Part shown: piece by piece, positions 1-8,754 of the stretch
How the letters are laid out: every line of letters begins with the position of its first letter
How positions within the stretch are numbered: position 1 is the first letter of the stretch
Assembly (NCBI RefSeq): GCF_037203705.1
Contig: NZ_JBBCAT010000004.1
Location: 124,001 to 188,000 of the forward strand
Length of the DNA stretch: 64,000 bases
Direction: 5' to 3'
Source of the DNA: Prosthecomicrobium sp. N25
Lineage (GTDB): Bacteria > Pseudomonadota > Alphaproteobacteria > Rhizobiales > Ancalomicrobiaceae
Position numbers and translations under genes: made by a program
The notes under the pieces: generated by a model
What the model was told of the DNA's origin: nothing
The model's input: only the letters and a program-made list of their open reading frames with translations
Databases searched by the model: none

Positions 1-1
1 C

Positions 2-403
2 AACGAGGCGCGGATGCGCATGGCGCGCATCCCGCAAGGCGCCGACCTGATCGAGAACAGGGTGTCCCGCGCGCCGGGCTTCCGGATCGGCAACGTCCAT
101 GTCATGGCCGGGGTGCCGAGCGTGCTGCAGGCCATGATGGACGCGGTGGCGCCGACCCTGAAGGGCGGGCGCCGGCTCCTCTCCGAGTCGATCGACACGC
201 GTCTCGGGGAAGGTACGATCGCGGCGGACCTGGGCGCCATCCAGAAGGCGCATCCGGGCACGATGATCGGCAGCTACCCCTATTTCGACGGCAGCCGGCA
301 CGCGACCAACGTGGTGGTGCGCGCCCGCGACCCCGACACCCTCGCGGCGGCGGCGGCCGAGGTGCGCGCCATGGTCGACCGCCTGAACGCCCCGAAACCC
401 TGA
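2..403 (+). CDS. Molybdopterin-binding (CinA/MoaB-like) domain protein, C-terminal part only
   Basis: The reading frame is already open at the left edge, so only about the last 133 residues are seen. They contain the glycine/proline-rich segment [14 protein letters not shown], typical of the MoCF_biosynth (MoaB/Mog) fold that also forms the N-terminal half of CinA. The protein ends shortly after this domain, so it is the stand-alone form rather than full CinA with its amidohydrolase domain. Such proteins are annotated as competence/damage-inducible protein A, but their substrate is usually unknown. It lies 28 bases before gpt on the same strand, and the two may be co-transcribed. The start is outside the window. 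Confidence 0.75.
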   Translation, partial: NEARMRMARIPQGADLIENRVSRAPGFRIGNVHVMAGVPSVLQAMMDAVAPTLKGGRRLLSESIDTRLGEGTIAADLGAIQKAHPGTMIGSYPYFDGSRHATNVVVRARDPDTLAAAAAEVRAMVDRLNAPKP

Positions 404-431
404 ACCCTCGAGCCCGACAGGACGAGCGCCG

Positions 432-938
432 ATGTCGAATCCCGCCCAGCCGAAAGCCTTCCCGGTCTCCTGGGACCAGTTCCACCGCGACGCCCGCGCC
501 CTGGCGTGGCGGCTCTCCGGACAGGGCCAGTGGCAGGCCATCGTGGCGGTGACGCGGGGCGGGCTGGTGCCGGCTGCGATCGTGGCGCGGGAGCTCGACA
601 TCCGGGTGATCGAGACCGTCGGCATCGCCTCCTACCACGACTACAAGAACCAGAGCGAACTGAAGGTCATCAAGACCGTCTCGGAGAGGATCACCGAGCT
701 CGCCGGCGGCGAGGGGGCGGGGATCCTGATCGTCGACGACCTGGTCGACACCGGAAAGACCGCCAAGGTGGTCCGGGACATGATGCCCAAGGCCCACTTC
801 GCCACCGTGTACGCGAAGCCGATGGGACGCCCTCTGGTGGACACGTTCGTCACCGAGGTTTCCCAGGACACCTGGATCTACTTCCCGTGGGACATGGGCT
901 ACGCGTTCCAGCCCCCGATCCACGGCACCGGCGGCTGA
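432..938 (+). CDS. gpt: Xanthine phosphoribosyltransferase
   Basis: Purine salvage enzyme that joins PRPP to xanthine (and guanine) to give XMP or GMP; cytoplasmic. The 168-residue product has a type I phosphoribosyltransferase layout: the early RGG turn (residues 42-44), the PRPP-binding loop [10 protein letters not shown] (101-110), and a C-terminal WIYFPWD base-binding segment (148-154) characteristic of bacterial XGPRT. Its length agrees with the slightly extended alphaproteobacterial form rather than the 152-residue enterobacterial one. It follows a molybdopterin-domain gene and precedes a small acidic protein gene on the same strand. Confidence 0.93.
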   Translation: MSNPAQPKAFPVSWDQFHRDARALAWRLSGQGQWQAIVAVTRGGLVPAAIVARELDIRVIETVGIASYHDYKNQSELKVIKTVSERITELAGGEGAGILIVDDLVDTGKTAKVVRDMMPKAHFATVYAKPMGRPLVDTFVTEVSQDTWIYFPWDMGYAFQPPIHGTGG

Positions 939-983
939 GGGCCGCGCGGCACGACAACCCGGACGCGACGAGGAGGTCCCGCG

Positions 984-1325
984 ATGGCGCGCTACGAGGA
1001 ACTCGGGTTCGAGTCCGAAGAGGAAATGGAGGAGTACGAGGCGGAGCAGGAGGAGCACGCCGACGAGATCCGCAACGCCGTGCTCGACTATGTCGAGGAG
1101 AACGACGTGCCGGAATCGACGGCCGTCTTCACGCTGCTGCAGCTGGCCGTCTCGATGCACATGTCGGGCTATCTCGGCGCGACCGAGAAGCCCTCGGCCC
1201 AGGGGCTGAAGATGGAGCTCGACCGTTTCGCCGGAGACTTCGCAGACATGGTCCGCGAGGCCAAGAAGGGCGCGGCCGAGTTCATCGAGGACTTCAAGGC
1301 GGCCTCCGAGGCCGAGCAGGAGTAG
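984..1325 (+). CDS. Small acidic protein of unknown function
   Basis: A 113-residue, strongly acidic protein. The first 35 residues are almost entirely Glu, Asp and Tyr, followed by an amphipathic helical middle part and another acidic C-terminus. There is no signal peptide or membrane segment. A clear ribosome binding site (GAGGAGG at 970-976) sits about eight bases before the ATG, which supports real translation. It follows gpt by 45 bases in the same direction and converges on the von Willebrand-domain gene. I do not recognise the family; the composition suggests a soluble helical protein. Confidence 0.7.
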   Translation: MARYEELGFESEEEMEEYEAEQEEHADEIRNAVLDYVEENDVPESTAVFTLLQLAVSMHMSGYLGATEKPSAQGLKMELDRFAGDFADMVREAKKGAAEFIEDFKAASEAEQE

Positions 1326-1383
1326 ATCCCGACCCGATCGGGACGGGGCGGACGGGCGGGGACGCCGCCCGTCCGCCGCCGGA

Positions 1384-2589
1384 TCAGCGGACCTGATCGC
1401 GGATGACGCCCTGCACGACCTCGTCGAAGCCGTCGCCCGCGCTCGCCCTCTTGGCCCGCTCCGTCGCCAGGGCGGCATCGCGCTTGGCGACAAGGCCGTC
1501 GAGCTCGTCCTGCAAGGCCTTCCGTTCCTTGACCTTCGCCTCGATAGCCGCCTTCCGGTCGGCCTCGGACAGGTCGCGGAGTTCGGGCGCCAGTTCCTCG
1601 CGCTTGATCTTGGAGGGGTCGGCGCGGCCGGCAGCCACGTCGGCGACGAGATCGCCCTCGCCGGTGATGACGGGTGCGGGGGGCGCCAGCGTGGCCGTCT
1701 GCGTGGTGGAGCCGGGGGGCGGGGCGGCCGGGCGCGGCGCGGCCCTGGCCAGGAAGCTCGCCATGTCGGAGGCCGCCGGGGCGGGCGCCGCCTCGCGGAG
1801 CCGGAGCTTCCCGTGCACCTCGTACTGCTGCCGCGCCGGCCCGTAGGGGAGCACCGTGCTGTTGAGCCTCAGTTGCAACTGCAGGATCTGCTGGTCGTAG
1901 GGCGTCTCGATCACAACCACGCCCCCCGATTGCGGGATCGGGATGTAGCGGCCCCGTCCGAGGGATGCGATCGTGCGCCAGACCAGGGCGGTATCCTGCG
2001 CCGCGCCGGCCTGGACGGCGTTGACCAGGATGCTGTCGCGCTCGGCGATCTTCAGCGTGTCGGTGAAGGGGATGTCCTGGGCATAGTCCATGTGAGGCGG
2101 GGCGTCGCCGACCAGGAAGACGATGCGGCGCGTCTCGGGCGTGCGCGTCCAGGCGAGGCGGGTGACCGCGACGTTCAGCGCCTCGTTGACGGATTCCGGC
2201 CAGTCGCCGCCGCCCTGGGCGCGAAACTCGATCAGCTTGCCGTAGACGGCGTGGATGTCGCTGGTCAGGTCCGTGACGGTGGTCACGTAGAGGTCGCCGC
2301 GGTCGCGATAGCCGACGAGGCCGAGGCGGATCTCGGCGTTGGGATTCGCCTTCCTGATCTCGTCGGCGATGCCCCAGATCTTCTTCTTGGCGCCGTCGAT
2401 CAGGCCGGACATGGAGCCGGTCGTGTCGAGGACGAAGACGACCTCGACGCGGGCCGCTCCGGGGAGCTCCGGGGCCACGGCCTGGCCCGGGGCGATCGGG
2501 GCGTCGTCGGCCGCGGCAGGCGTCCCGGGGCCGGCGAAAGCCGCCAGGGCCAGCGCGGCGAGCCCGGCCGCGCGTGAAATCATGATCAT
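1384..2589 (-). CDS. Secreted von Willebrand factor A domain protein
   Basis: A 401-residue protein with an N-terminal signal peptide (about residues 1-27, hydrophobic AAGLAALALAAF core followed by Ala-rich cleavage region). A VWA domain follows, carrying the metal-ion-dependent adhesion site DTTGS at residues 55-59. The domain runs to about residue 270 and includes the later MIDAS-type segment FLVGDAPPH. The C-terminal third is Ala/Pro-rich and then highly charged (Lys/Glu/Arg), probably helical. VWA proteins of this kind act in the periplasm in protein binding; the partner is not evident from neighbours. The gene is single, and converges with the small acidic protein gene. Confidence 0.8.
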   Translation of the reverse strand: MIMISRAAGLAALALAAFAGPGTPAAADDAPIAPGQAVAPELPGAARVEVVFVLDTTGSMSGLIDGAKKKIWGIADEIRKANPNAEIRLGLVGYRDRGDLYVTTVTDLTSDIHAVYGKLIEFRAQGGGDWPESVNEALNVAVTRLAWTRTPETRRIVFLVGDAPPHMDYAQDIPFTDTLKIAERDSILVNAVQAGAAQDTALVWRTIASLGRGRYIPIPQSGGVVVIETPYDQQILQLQLRLNSTVLPYGPARQQYEVHGKLRLREAAPAPAASDMASFLARAAPRPAAPPPGSTTQTATLAPPAPVITGEGDLVADVAAGRADPSKIKREELAPELRDLSEADRKAAIEAKVKERKALQDELDGLVAKRDAALATERAKRASAGDGFDEVVQGVIRDQVR

Positions 2590-2759
2590 GGAAACCTCCC
2601 CCTCGGCCGCGAACGGCCGGTCGCGTGAAGCCCCCCGAGCTCCCTCGACGGCCGAAGCTTGACCATGGATCGCGCTCGCGGTTCGGCCGGATGACGGCCG
2701 AATTCCGGCGGAAGAGCGCGAAGTGTGGCGACTTTGTCAGGTCTGCCGACGGGGGCGGC

Positions 2760-3467
2760 TCAGGAGCCGGCATCGGGGCGTGGGCGCCGGAAGCCCGCGA
2801 CCAGCCCGGCCACCGCCTTGTCCAGGTCGCGCCAGTCCGCCAGCAGCGGATAGCGGAAGCGGTAGGCGACCAGGAGCTTGTCCCCGAGGGCGATCTCGCG
2901 CAGGCATACCTCGGCCCGGCCGCTGTCGGTGGTGGCGAAGCAGCGGGCCGCGAAGGGCAGGGCCGCGTCTGCAGGGTCGAGGAACAGGATCTCGTCCTCG
3001 TAGCCGGAGCCGGGGGCCATGCGGCGGCCGACGAGGCCGGCAGGGCCCTCGATCTCCGGCCCGACGAAGAAGCGCCGGTAGACGGTGGCCACCCGACCGG
3101 AGGTGTCCGGCTCGCCATCCCGCGGCTCGATGGCGACGAAGACGACCGTGGAGGCGGGACCGAGCCGGTCCGTATCGGTGCTCGACTCCAGGCCCGCGGG
3201 CTCGAGGCTCGGCCAATCGACGGCGAGGTCGATGCGGCCGTGGGCGCCGGCGCGGCGCTGGTCGCCGAAGCGGATCAGGGGCCCGGGGATCGAGAGCGGC
3301 TCGCCGGCGACCGTCACCTCGGCCTTGTGGGGCGCGCCGGCGGCAGGCCGTTCGGCGAAAAGGTCGCCGAGCGCGTCCGGGCCGATCAGCGCCAGCCCGA
3401 TCCCCGCGGCCGCCACGATGAGGGCGGTCGACAGGGCGAGCGGTCCGATCCAGCTGCGCAGGTCCAT
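2760..3467 (-). CDS. Membrane-anchored periplasmic protein of unknown function
   Basis: A 235-residue protein beginning MDLRSWIGPLA. One N-terminal hydrophobic segment (about residues 6-30) probably anchors it, leaving about 200 residues in the periplasm. An upstream in-frame start at 3506 would add 13 charged residues before the anchor, so the internal ATG at 3467 is preferred. The mature part is beta-rich and carries two cysteines (in AARCFATT and AEVCLRE). The homology is not recognisable to me. It is transcribed divergently from the small membrane protein gene at 3603; the roughly 135 bases between them are AT-rich and probably hold both promoters. Confidence 0.65.
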   Translation of the reverse strand: MDLRSWIGPLALSTALIVAAAGIGLALIGPDALGDLFAERPAAGAPHKAEVTVAGEPLSIPGPLIRFGDQRRAGAHGRIDLAVDWPSLEPAGLESSTDTDRLGPASTVVFVAIEPRDGEPDTSGRVATVYRRFFVGPEIEGPAGLVGRRMAPGSGYEDEILFLDPADAALPFAARCFATTDSGRAEVCLREIALGDKLLVAYRFRYPLLADWRDLDKAVAGLVAGFRRPRPDAGS

Positions 3468-3602
3468 GGGGGCGGGCCTCTCCCGACTGATTCGGTATTT
3501 AACCAAAAATAAAGAGATCCGGCGCGGACGGGCAAACGACCGGGACAGCCGCGTGGCACGCGTGTTAAATCCTTAAGGGTTCGTTAACGGGGCGTGTAGC
3601 GT

Positions 3603-3932
3603 ATGCTCTTCCAGGTCATGGTCATCGTCTATGCGGTCGCCGCCGGGTTCGTCTCGGCGGGGGTTCTGGCGAGCTTCTACCAGCTCGTGACCGATCAGCC
3701 GCCGGCGTTCCTGCTCGACGGCGACGGCATCCTGGCCGGAATCGCGGCCATGCTGATCTGCGTCTTCGCGGGTCCTTTCATCATCATGCGCAACGCGATC
3801 CGGGGGCGGCTGATCGAGCGCCGGCCCTTCGGATGGCTGGCGGTCAGCGCCGGTATCGCGGCGGGGTGGAGCCTGTGCTCCGGCATCGTCGTGATCGAGT
3901 TCGCGCTTGCGATCGGACATTCGATCGCCTAA
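3603..3932 (+). CDS. Small integral membrane protein (DUF6949-like)
   Basis: A 109-residue hydrophobic protein with about three predicted membrane segments (residues 3-27, 42-62 and 82-105) separated by short charged loops, including RNAIRGRLIERRP. The pattern resembles small Rhizobiales membrane proteins filed under DUF6949; this assignment is from memory and moderate. No catalytic motif is visible. It stands alone, divergent from the anchored protein at 2760-3467 and 115 bases ahead of the gamma-carbonic anhydrase gene. The AT-rich stretch at 3500-3595 is a likely promoter. Confidence 0.65.
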   Translation: MLFQVMVIVYAVAAGFVSAGVLASFYQLVTDQPPAFLLDGDGILAGIAAMLICVFAGPFIIMRNAIRGRLIERRPFGWLAVSAGIAAGWSLCSGIVVIEFALAIGHSIA

Positions 3933-4047
3933 GGCCGGACGCGGGACCGGTCCCGCACCGAGCGGCTCGCGAGGTCCATCATTCGGCCCGACCCGGGGCC
4001 TCCGGCGGCGCGCCGCGGGGGCCCCTCGTCGTCTTGGGAGACCTCGG

Positions 4048-4584
4048 ATGCCCCTCTACGAACTCGACGGTGTCAGACCCGACCTTCCGCCGCGCGGCCA
4101 GTACTACGTGGCGCCCGACGCGGTGCTGATCGGGAAGGTAAGGCTCCTGCCGGGGGCGAGCGTCTGGTTCGGCGCCGTGCTGCGCGGCGACAACGAGTGG
4201 ATCGAGATCGGGCCGGAGTCCAACATCCAGGACCTCGCCTGCCTGCACACGGACCCGGGCTTTCCGCTGACGGTCGGCCGGGGCGTGACGGTCGGGCACT
4301 GCGCCATCCTGCATGGCTGCAAGGTGGGCGACGACAGCCTGATCGGCATGGGCGCGACGCTTCTCAACGGGTCGTCGGTGGCCGCCGAGTCGATCGTCGG
4401 CGCGAACGCGCTGGTGACCGAGGGCAAGAGCTTTCCGGCCCGGTCGCTGGTCGTGGGGGCGCCGGGCAAGGCGGTGCGCAGCCTCGACGACGGCGCCATC
4501 GAGGCCGTCCGCCGGGCCGCCGTGGTCTATTCCGACCGGGCCAGGCTCTATGCCGGGCGGCTCAAGGAAATCCAGCCGGACTGA
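4048..4584 (+). CDS. Gamma-class carbonic anhydrase family protein
   Basis: A 178-residue left-handed beta-helix protein of the gamma-carbonic anhydrase/YrdA/PaaY group. Hexapeptide repeats run through the middle, and the three conserved metal-ligand histidines are at residues 67 (CLHTDPG), 84 and 89 (GHCAILHGC). The C-terminal helix is intact. An earlier in-frame start at 3907 would add 47 Arg/Gly-rich residues unrelated to the family; the ATG at 4048 has a GGGAG element 8-12 bases upstream and gives the normal family length. Many members bind metal without strong anhydrase activity, so activity is not assured. A strong hairpin follows at 4605. Confidence 0.9.
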   Translation: MPLYELDGVRPDLPPRGQYYVAPDAVLIGKVRLLPGASVWFGAVLRGDNEWIEIGPESNIQDLACLHTDPGFPLTVGRGVTVGHCAILHGCKVGDDSLIGMGATLLNGSSVAAESIVGANALVTEGKSFPARSLVVGAPGKAVRSLDDGAIEAVRRAAVVYSDRARLYAGRLKEIQPD

Positions 4585-4604
4585 CCGACCCTCGAAAGCA
4601 ACGC

Positions 4605-4630
4605 GGGCCGGCGTCGGTGGACGCCGGCCC
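4605..4630. terminator. Hairpin between convergent genes
   Basis: A perfect 11-bp inverted repeat (GGGCCGGCGTC, then its complement after the loop GGTG). It lies between the carbonic anhydrase gene and the oppositely transcribed cysteine protease gene. There is no T-run, so it is a bidirectional hairpin that may end transcription from either side. Confidence 0.5.
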
Positions 4631-4777
4631 GGCTGCGCGCGGACCCGGTCTGGTGGGGACGGGGAGGGTGGGGACGCGACCGGGCCCGCGTGAGCGGATT
4701 GGTTCCCCCCGTCCCGGCAGAAGCGTCCCTGGAGACCCCCTGCCTCTTGCGGCGTCGCGGGCGGCGGCCCGCGAGGT

Positions 4778-5398
4778 TCAGCGCGAGGTCGACGCCACGA
4801 AGTCGGTGCGGCGATCCTCGATGGTTTCCCAGCGCGCCACGTCGTAGGGCGACTGGCGCTTCACGAAGCGGTACTCGGTCCGGCTCCAGGGCAGGACCTG
4901 CGGGTTCTGGTTGTCGAGCACGAAGTCGCCGCGGTCGGTGGAGACCGTCAGGACGGCGTGGCCCTGGTTCTTCGTATCGCGCACGACGGTGATGAGCAGG
5001 GCCGAAGCCGGCCAGCCATGGGACAGGAGCACCTTGCGCTTCTGCAGGACATAGTCCTCGCAGTCCCCCTTGCCGTTCGTGGGATAGGTCCACAGCTCGG
5101 CGACGCCGTAGAGTTCCTCATCGGTGACGGGCTCGATGGCCCGGTTCACGCTGCCGTTCACGGCGACCAGGTCGTCCCAGCGGGCCTTCGTCATGGCGAC
5201 GCGGCCGGGATTGGCGGAGCCGCCGACGCAGTCGGCAAGGTTCTTCCGGCAGAACTGGACGAAGCCGATCGGCGGGGACGTCGTCCCGCGGGTCTCCATG
5301 AAGACCGTGCCGTCGATCGCGGCGGCGCCCGTCATGGTCGCGCCGATGGCGCCCACCATCAGCAATGCCGCAGCATATCTTCCGAACTGCCAGGCCAT
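4778..5398 (-). CDS. Transglutaminase-like cysteine protease (BTLCP family)
   Basis: A 206-residue exported protein of the bacterial transglutaminase-like cysteine proteinase family (formerly DUF920). The first 27 residues form a signal peptide. The predicted triad is visible: Cys113 in GKGDCEDY, His147 in GHAVLTV and Asp162 in LDNQNP. In other bacteria members such as LapG cleave surface adhesins; here no lapD partner gene is adjacent, so the substrate is unknown. The gene is monocistronic, with an AT-rich upstream region that carries a 19-bp near-perfect palindrome at 5500-5518. Confidence 0.87.
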   Translation of the reverse strand: MAWQFGRYAAALLMVGAIGATMTGAAAIDGTVFMETRGTTSPPIGFVQFCRKNLADCVGGSANPGRVAMTKARWDDLVAVNGSVNRAIEPVTDEELYGVAELWTYPTNGKGDCEDYVLQKRKVLLSHGWPASALLITVVRDTKNQGHAVLTVSTDRGDFVLDNQNPQVLPWSRTEYRFVKRQSPYDVARWETIEDRRTDFVASTSR

Positions 5399-5499
5399 CC
5401 CCGCCTCCCTGTCCCTGGAGGCAATTGATAGCGCAAGGCTTTTTATTCGGATTGAAGTGGAATTCGGAGGTTTTACTAGAGTTCTTCGAAAACAAGACT

Positions 5500-5518
5500 C
5501 AAATGATCAGATCATTTG
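5500..5518. promoter_or_regulatory. Operator-like palindrome upstream of the cysteine protease gene
   Basis: CAAATGATC, one central A, then GATCATTTG: a 9+9 bp perfect inverted repeat about 105 bases upstream of the protease start. It sits in an AT-rich patch (5430-5560) that stands out from the 70% GC surroundings and is probably a regulated promoter. The binding protein is unknown. Confidence 0.45.
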
Positions 5519-5668
5519 ACTAAAATTGTAATCATCGGCAAATTCGTCAGGCAGCGCAATGGGTTGGCGTACGCGCCGGGGGACCCGCGGGCCGGCGTCG
5601 CGGCTTTGCGGCTCCTCGGCACGATCGGGAGAGGGTGAACCGGGGGTAAAGCGGGAGCGTGCGAACGG

Positions 5669-6289
5669 TCAGCCGAAATGGGCCGCGAGCGTGTCCTGCG
5701 CCTGGACGGCGGCGAACTCGATGGCGATGCCGTCCTCGAAGTGGCGCACCACGCGGCCCCTGATGGGACCGAGCACGACCGGGGACCCGACCGGCGGCCG
5801 CTCCGACACGATCACGGCGGCTCCCGAGAGGGAGACGTCGACGATCCGGCAGTTGACCTCCTTGCCGGTCGGCAGGACCAGCTTGGCGTGGGCGTGCTTG
5901 GGCACGTAGCGCTCGTGACGCCGGTCCTCGGGGAGGTTCAGCACGTGGCGGTTGGCGAGCCAGGTCAGCTGGGCGGCCAACTTGTCGCGCTTGCGCAGCG
6001 GCGCGTCGATTGTCATCGCGAAGCCGCCCTCGAGGAGGCGCGCGACATGGCCTTCGATGCGGCCGATGTGGTCGATATAGGCGACGACGCGCTCGCCCAC
6101 CTCGCCCTGCACGGGCGCGATCAGGGCAGCGCCGCCGGGCGACATGTTGAACACCTGGCAGGCGAATTCGCGCTTGTTGGAGAGCATGAACCGGCCGAGC
6201 AGGTTCACCTTCACGCGCTGATGCCGGCGCCGATCGGTGATCGGGGCCAGGAGGGCCGTGGCTCTCTGGGTTCGCGCTGCCTCTGCCAT
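5669..6289 (-). CDS. Tandem PilZ domain protein
   Basis: A 206-residue cytoplasmic protein with two PilZ-type beta-barrels. The first has the c-di-GMP contact pattern, an RxxxR-type cluster RRRHQR at residues 20-25 and NMSPGG at 48-53. The second has RRHER at about 123-127 and DVSLSG at 151-156. Both keep the (D/N)xSxxG turn, so both could bind c-di-GMP, although the arginine motifs are not perfectly spaced. No effector domain is attached, so it probably acts by contacting a partner such as a motility or polysaccharide component. It is a single gene upstream of the protease gene on the same strand. Confidence 0.85.
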   Translation of the reverse strand: MAEAARTQRATALLAPITDRRRHQRVKVNLLGRFMLSNKREFACQVFNMSPGGAALIAPVQGEVGERVVAYIDHIGRIEGHVARLLEGGFAMTIDAPLRKRDKLAAQLTWLANRHVLNLPEDRRHERYVPKHAHAKLVLPTGKEVNCRIVDVSLSGAAVIVSERPPVGSPVVLGPIRGRVVRHFEDGIAIEFAAVQAQDTLAAHFG

Positions 6290-6452
6290 GTCGGTCTCTG
6301 CTCGCAGAAGCCGTCCGCTGCCGCCGCGGACGGTTCGAAGAGCCTAGGGGCGCGATGGTTAAGGGAGGGTTCCCGGCCGCGCATTCCGGCGCGCCAAGGT
6401 GTCGAATTTCAATACACCCATGCTAGAAACTGTAAATTCTGGAATGCTTTGC

Positions 6453-7085
6453 TCAAAGCGGGGATTCCTCCGCGCGGCCCCCGTCATAGACCGTCAGGTG
6501 CGCCACCCTGCGGCGGTAGGCGCGGGCCACGGCGGCGCCGCCCTGGAAGATGTCGGCCTGATCGCCACGCTGGAGCCGGAACGGGCGTTCGTCCGGCCAG
6601 ATCAGCCGGAGGCTCGCGATGGTCTGCGACGCGAGCGGATGGATTCCGATCCAGTAGGGATCGTCGGCCGGCACGAAGCTGCCGAGGATGCGGCAGTTGC
6701 CCTGGCCGGCCTGGCGGACCGGCAGGAGCAGGCACTCGAAGGGCAGGTCGCGGCCGTGGCTGCTGGTGGCCTCCACGCCGATCACGGCGGCGGCCGAATC
6801 CTCCACCACGGCGGCCAGGAGAGTGGCGATGGCGTCGCGGTCCTTGCCCTTCCAGAAGGACAAGAACTCCTTGCCCTTCATCTCGCGCCCGTAGGCGGCG
6901 CAGACGCGGGTGCCCGCCAGGCGGTAGCGGTAGTCGTCGCGGGACACGACCTCGAGGATGAAGGTGTCGCCGAGCAGGCTGCGGATGTCGGCGGGCTCGA
7001 TGTCGCTACGCTCGGGCGCGGGCCGGTCGCCGCGCAGGCGCTGCCAGTAGTCGTAGAGGTCCCGCGTGTTCTTCTGTTTCATCAT
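6453..7085 (-). CDS. PAS domain protein (PAS_5 type)
   Basis: A 210-residue protein that is essentially one PAS fold of the alphaproteobacterial PAS_5 (PF07310) type. It begins with the helical segment LYDYWQRLRGDRPAPERSDI, followed by YRLAGTRVCAAYGREMKGKEF, which is the characteristic block of this family. It has no output domain, transmembrane segment or signal peptide. Genes of this sort are often close to PilZ genes, as here, but the sensed ligand is unknown. A GAGGTGC sequence just upstream of the doubled ATG serves as ribosome binding site. Confidence 0.83.
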   Translation of the reverse strand: MMKQKNTRDLYDYWQRLRGDRPAPERSDIEPADIRSLLGDTFILEVVSRDDYRYRLAGTRVCAAYGREMKGKEFLSFWKGKDRDAIATLLAAVVEDSAAAVIGVEATSSHGRDLPFECLLLPVRQAGQGNCRILGSFVPADDPYWIGIHPLASQTIASLRLIWPDERPFRLQRGDQADIFQGGAAVARAYRRRVAHLTVYDGGRAEESPL

Positions 7086-7390
7086 GCACCTCGGAGCCCG
7101 CCGGGCGGTCCGTCCAGCCGTGGCCGGTCCGGATGCCTCGCTGCGGCATTGTCGGAAGGCGGCTTTGCAGGGGGCGTGCCAGCGGGATCTGTGCCGAAGC
7201 AGGACGGCGGGGCCCGGAAGCGGGCCGCAAATTCGTTTACGTTAACGGCGGTGCCGGTCCGGGACGGCGGGGGGAGCGACGACTGTGCGGGGATGGGACT
7301 GCGGCGGGCAGCCGGGGTCGCGTTTCGCGCCGCGACAGCCTATGTGACTGGACGGCTCCGCAACCGCGGGCCCGAACGGGACCCGACCCG

Positions 7391-8137
7391 ATGACGCAAC
7401 ACTCCGGCCGCCGTGAGCCGCTCTTCAATCTTCCCGGCCCGGTGGTCGCCGCCTGCGCGGTCCTGATCGGCGTGCACCTGCTGCGGCTGGTCCTGACCCC
7501 GGAGCAGGACCTGGAGATCCTGGCGCGCTTCGCCTTCGTGCCCGATCGCCTCCAGGCCGTGGCCGAGCGGCAGTATCTCTACCCGGGCGGATCCTGGGCG
7601 GATGCGGCCAGCTTCGTCAGCTACGCGCTGCTGCATGCCGACATCTTCCACCTCGGGGTCAACCTCTCCTTCTTCGCCGCCTTCGGGGCGGTGATCGTGC
7701 GTCGCTTCGGCACGGTGCGGTTCGTGCTGCTGTGCCTCGTCAGCGCGATCGGCGCCGCGATGGCGCACTGGGCGGCCCATGTCGGGGAGGCGACGCCGGT
7801 CATCGGGGCTTCGGGGATCGTGTCCGGACTGATGGGCGCGCTCGCACGCTTCGGCTTCGAGCCCGGCGGGCCGATGCGCGTCGGTGGGCTGGGCGCCCGC
7901 GGGGCCGACGCGCTCGCGGCCGCCCGCGTGCCCGCGCCGGGACTGACGGCCAGCCTGACGGACGGGCGCGTCCTGCAGTTCGTCGCCGTGTTCCTGGTCA
8001 TGAACCTCGTCATCGTCTTCGGTGCCGAAGCCCTCACCGGCCCCGGCGGCGGGATCGCCTGGGAGGCCCATGTCGGCGGATTCATGACAGGATTCCTGGC
8101 CTTTTCTCTGCTCGACCCCGTCGACCCTCGCGGCTAG
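7391..8137 (+). CDS. Rhomboid family intramembrane serine protease
   Basis: A 248-residue polytopic membrane protein with about six hydrophobic segments. The catalytic dyad is visible: Ser141 in GASG and His227 in EAHVGGFMTGF. The oxyanion-type HxxxN region is present as HLGVN (His87, Asn91). Family members cleave transmembrane substrates inside the membrane. The ATG at 7391 gives a natural N-terminus; an earlier in-frame start at 7133 adds Arg-rich residues and is rejected. A hairpin at 8193 lies between it and the CBS-domain gene. Confidence 0.9.
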   Translation: MTQHSGRREPLFNLPGPVVAACAVLIGVHLLRLVLTPEQDLEILARFAFVPDRLQAVAERQYLYPGGSWADAASFVSYALLHADIFHLGVNLSFFAAFGAVIVRRFGTVRFVLLCLVSAIGAAMAHWAAHVGEATPVIGASGIVSGLMGALARFGFEPGGPMRVGGLGARGADALAAARVPAPGLTASLTDGRVLQFVAVFLVMNLVIVFGAEALTGPGGGIAWEAHVGGFMTGFLAFSLLDPVDPRG

Positions 8138-8192
8138 GGGCCCGAGTTCGCGCTTGCCGGCGCGGGCTGCGGACAGCATCATGTCATGGGAG

Positions 8193-8219
8193 GGGCGGGC
8201 TCTCAGGAGAGTCCCGCCC
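8193..8219. terminator. GC-rich hairpin between rhomboid and CBS genes
   Basis: GGGCGGG plus CTCTC pairs with GAGAG and CCCGCCC, with one bulged T on the right arm. It lies 55 bases after the rhomboid stop codon. No T-run follows, so it is a weak intrinsic terminator or an mRNA-stabilising hairpin. Confidence 0.4.
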
Positions 8220-8284
8220 GACCGGGCTCCGAGGGAGAGCGGAGCCGGCCATCGCGCCGAACCCAAGGAACGGGAGGTTGTGGC

Positions 8285-8716
8285 ATGACCGTCAAGGCGA
8301 TTCTGGCCGAAAAGGGCAGCAGGGTTCTGACCCTCACGCCCGAGCATACCCTTGCGGAGGCTTGCGAGATGCTTGCCGCCAACAAGATCGGCGCGGTCGT
8401 TCTGACCCACGCCGACGGGACGATCGCGGGCATTCTCTCCGAGCGGGACGTCGTGCGCGCCATCGCGCAGGAGGGGCCCGGCGCCATCGCGCAGAAATCG
8501 GGGTCCTACATGTCGCGGCACGTGGTCACATGCCGTGAGGAGGACACCATCCACGACGTGATGAGCCGGATGACGGCGGGTCGGTTCCGCCACATGCCGG
8601 TCATCCGGCATGGCAAGCTGATCGGCGTGGTCTCGATCGGCGACGTGGTGAAGCGGCGGATCGAAGTGGTCGAGCGCGAGGCCGACGAGATCCGTAGCTA
8701 TATCGCGAGCGCCTGA
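8285..8716 (+). CDS. Tandem CBS domain protein
   Basis: A 143-residue protein consisting of one CBS pair (Bateman module). The two repeats run about residues 8-60 (ending GILSERDVVRAI) and 76-130 (ending GVVSIGDVVKRRI), and each keeps the G(I/V)(L/V)SxxD signature. Stand-alone CBS pairs bind adenosyl compounds such as AMP, ATP or NAD and report energy state. A GGGAGG ribosome binding site lies about eight bases before the chosen ATG; the longer in-frame start at 8186 lacks one. The gene converges with hisI. Confidence 0.9.
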   Translation: MTVKAILAEKGSRVLTLTPEHTLAEACEMLAANKIGAVVLTHADGTIAGILSERDVVRAIAQEGPGAIAQKSGSYMSRHVVTCREEDTIHDVMSRMTAGRFRHMPVIRHGKLIGVVSIGDVVKRRIEVVEREADEIRSYIASA

Positions 8717-8754
8717 TCGCGGTTGCGGTCCTCAAGCGGCGAGGGGAGGGCGGA

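Noticed and set aside
102-3118. Long minus-strand frames spanning the gpt, small acidic protein and VWA region
   Set aside because: Arg/Pro-rich composition and overlap of well-identified genes in other frames; typical GC-driven shadow frames.
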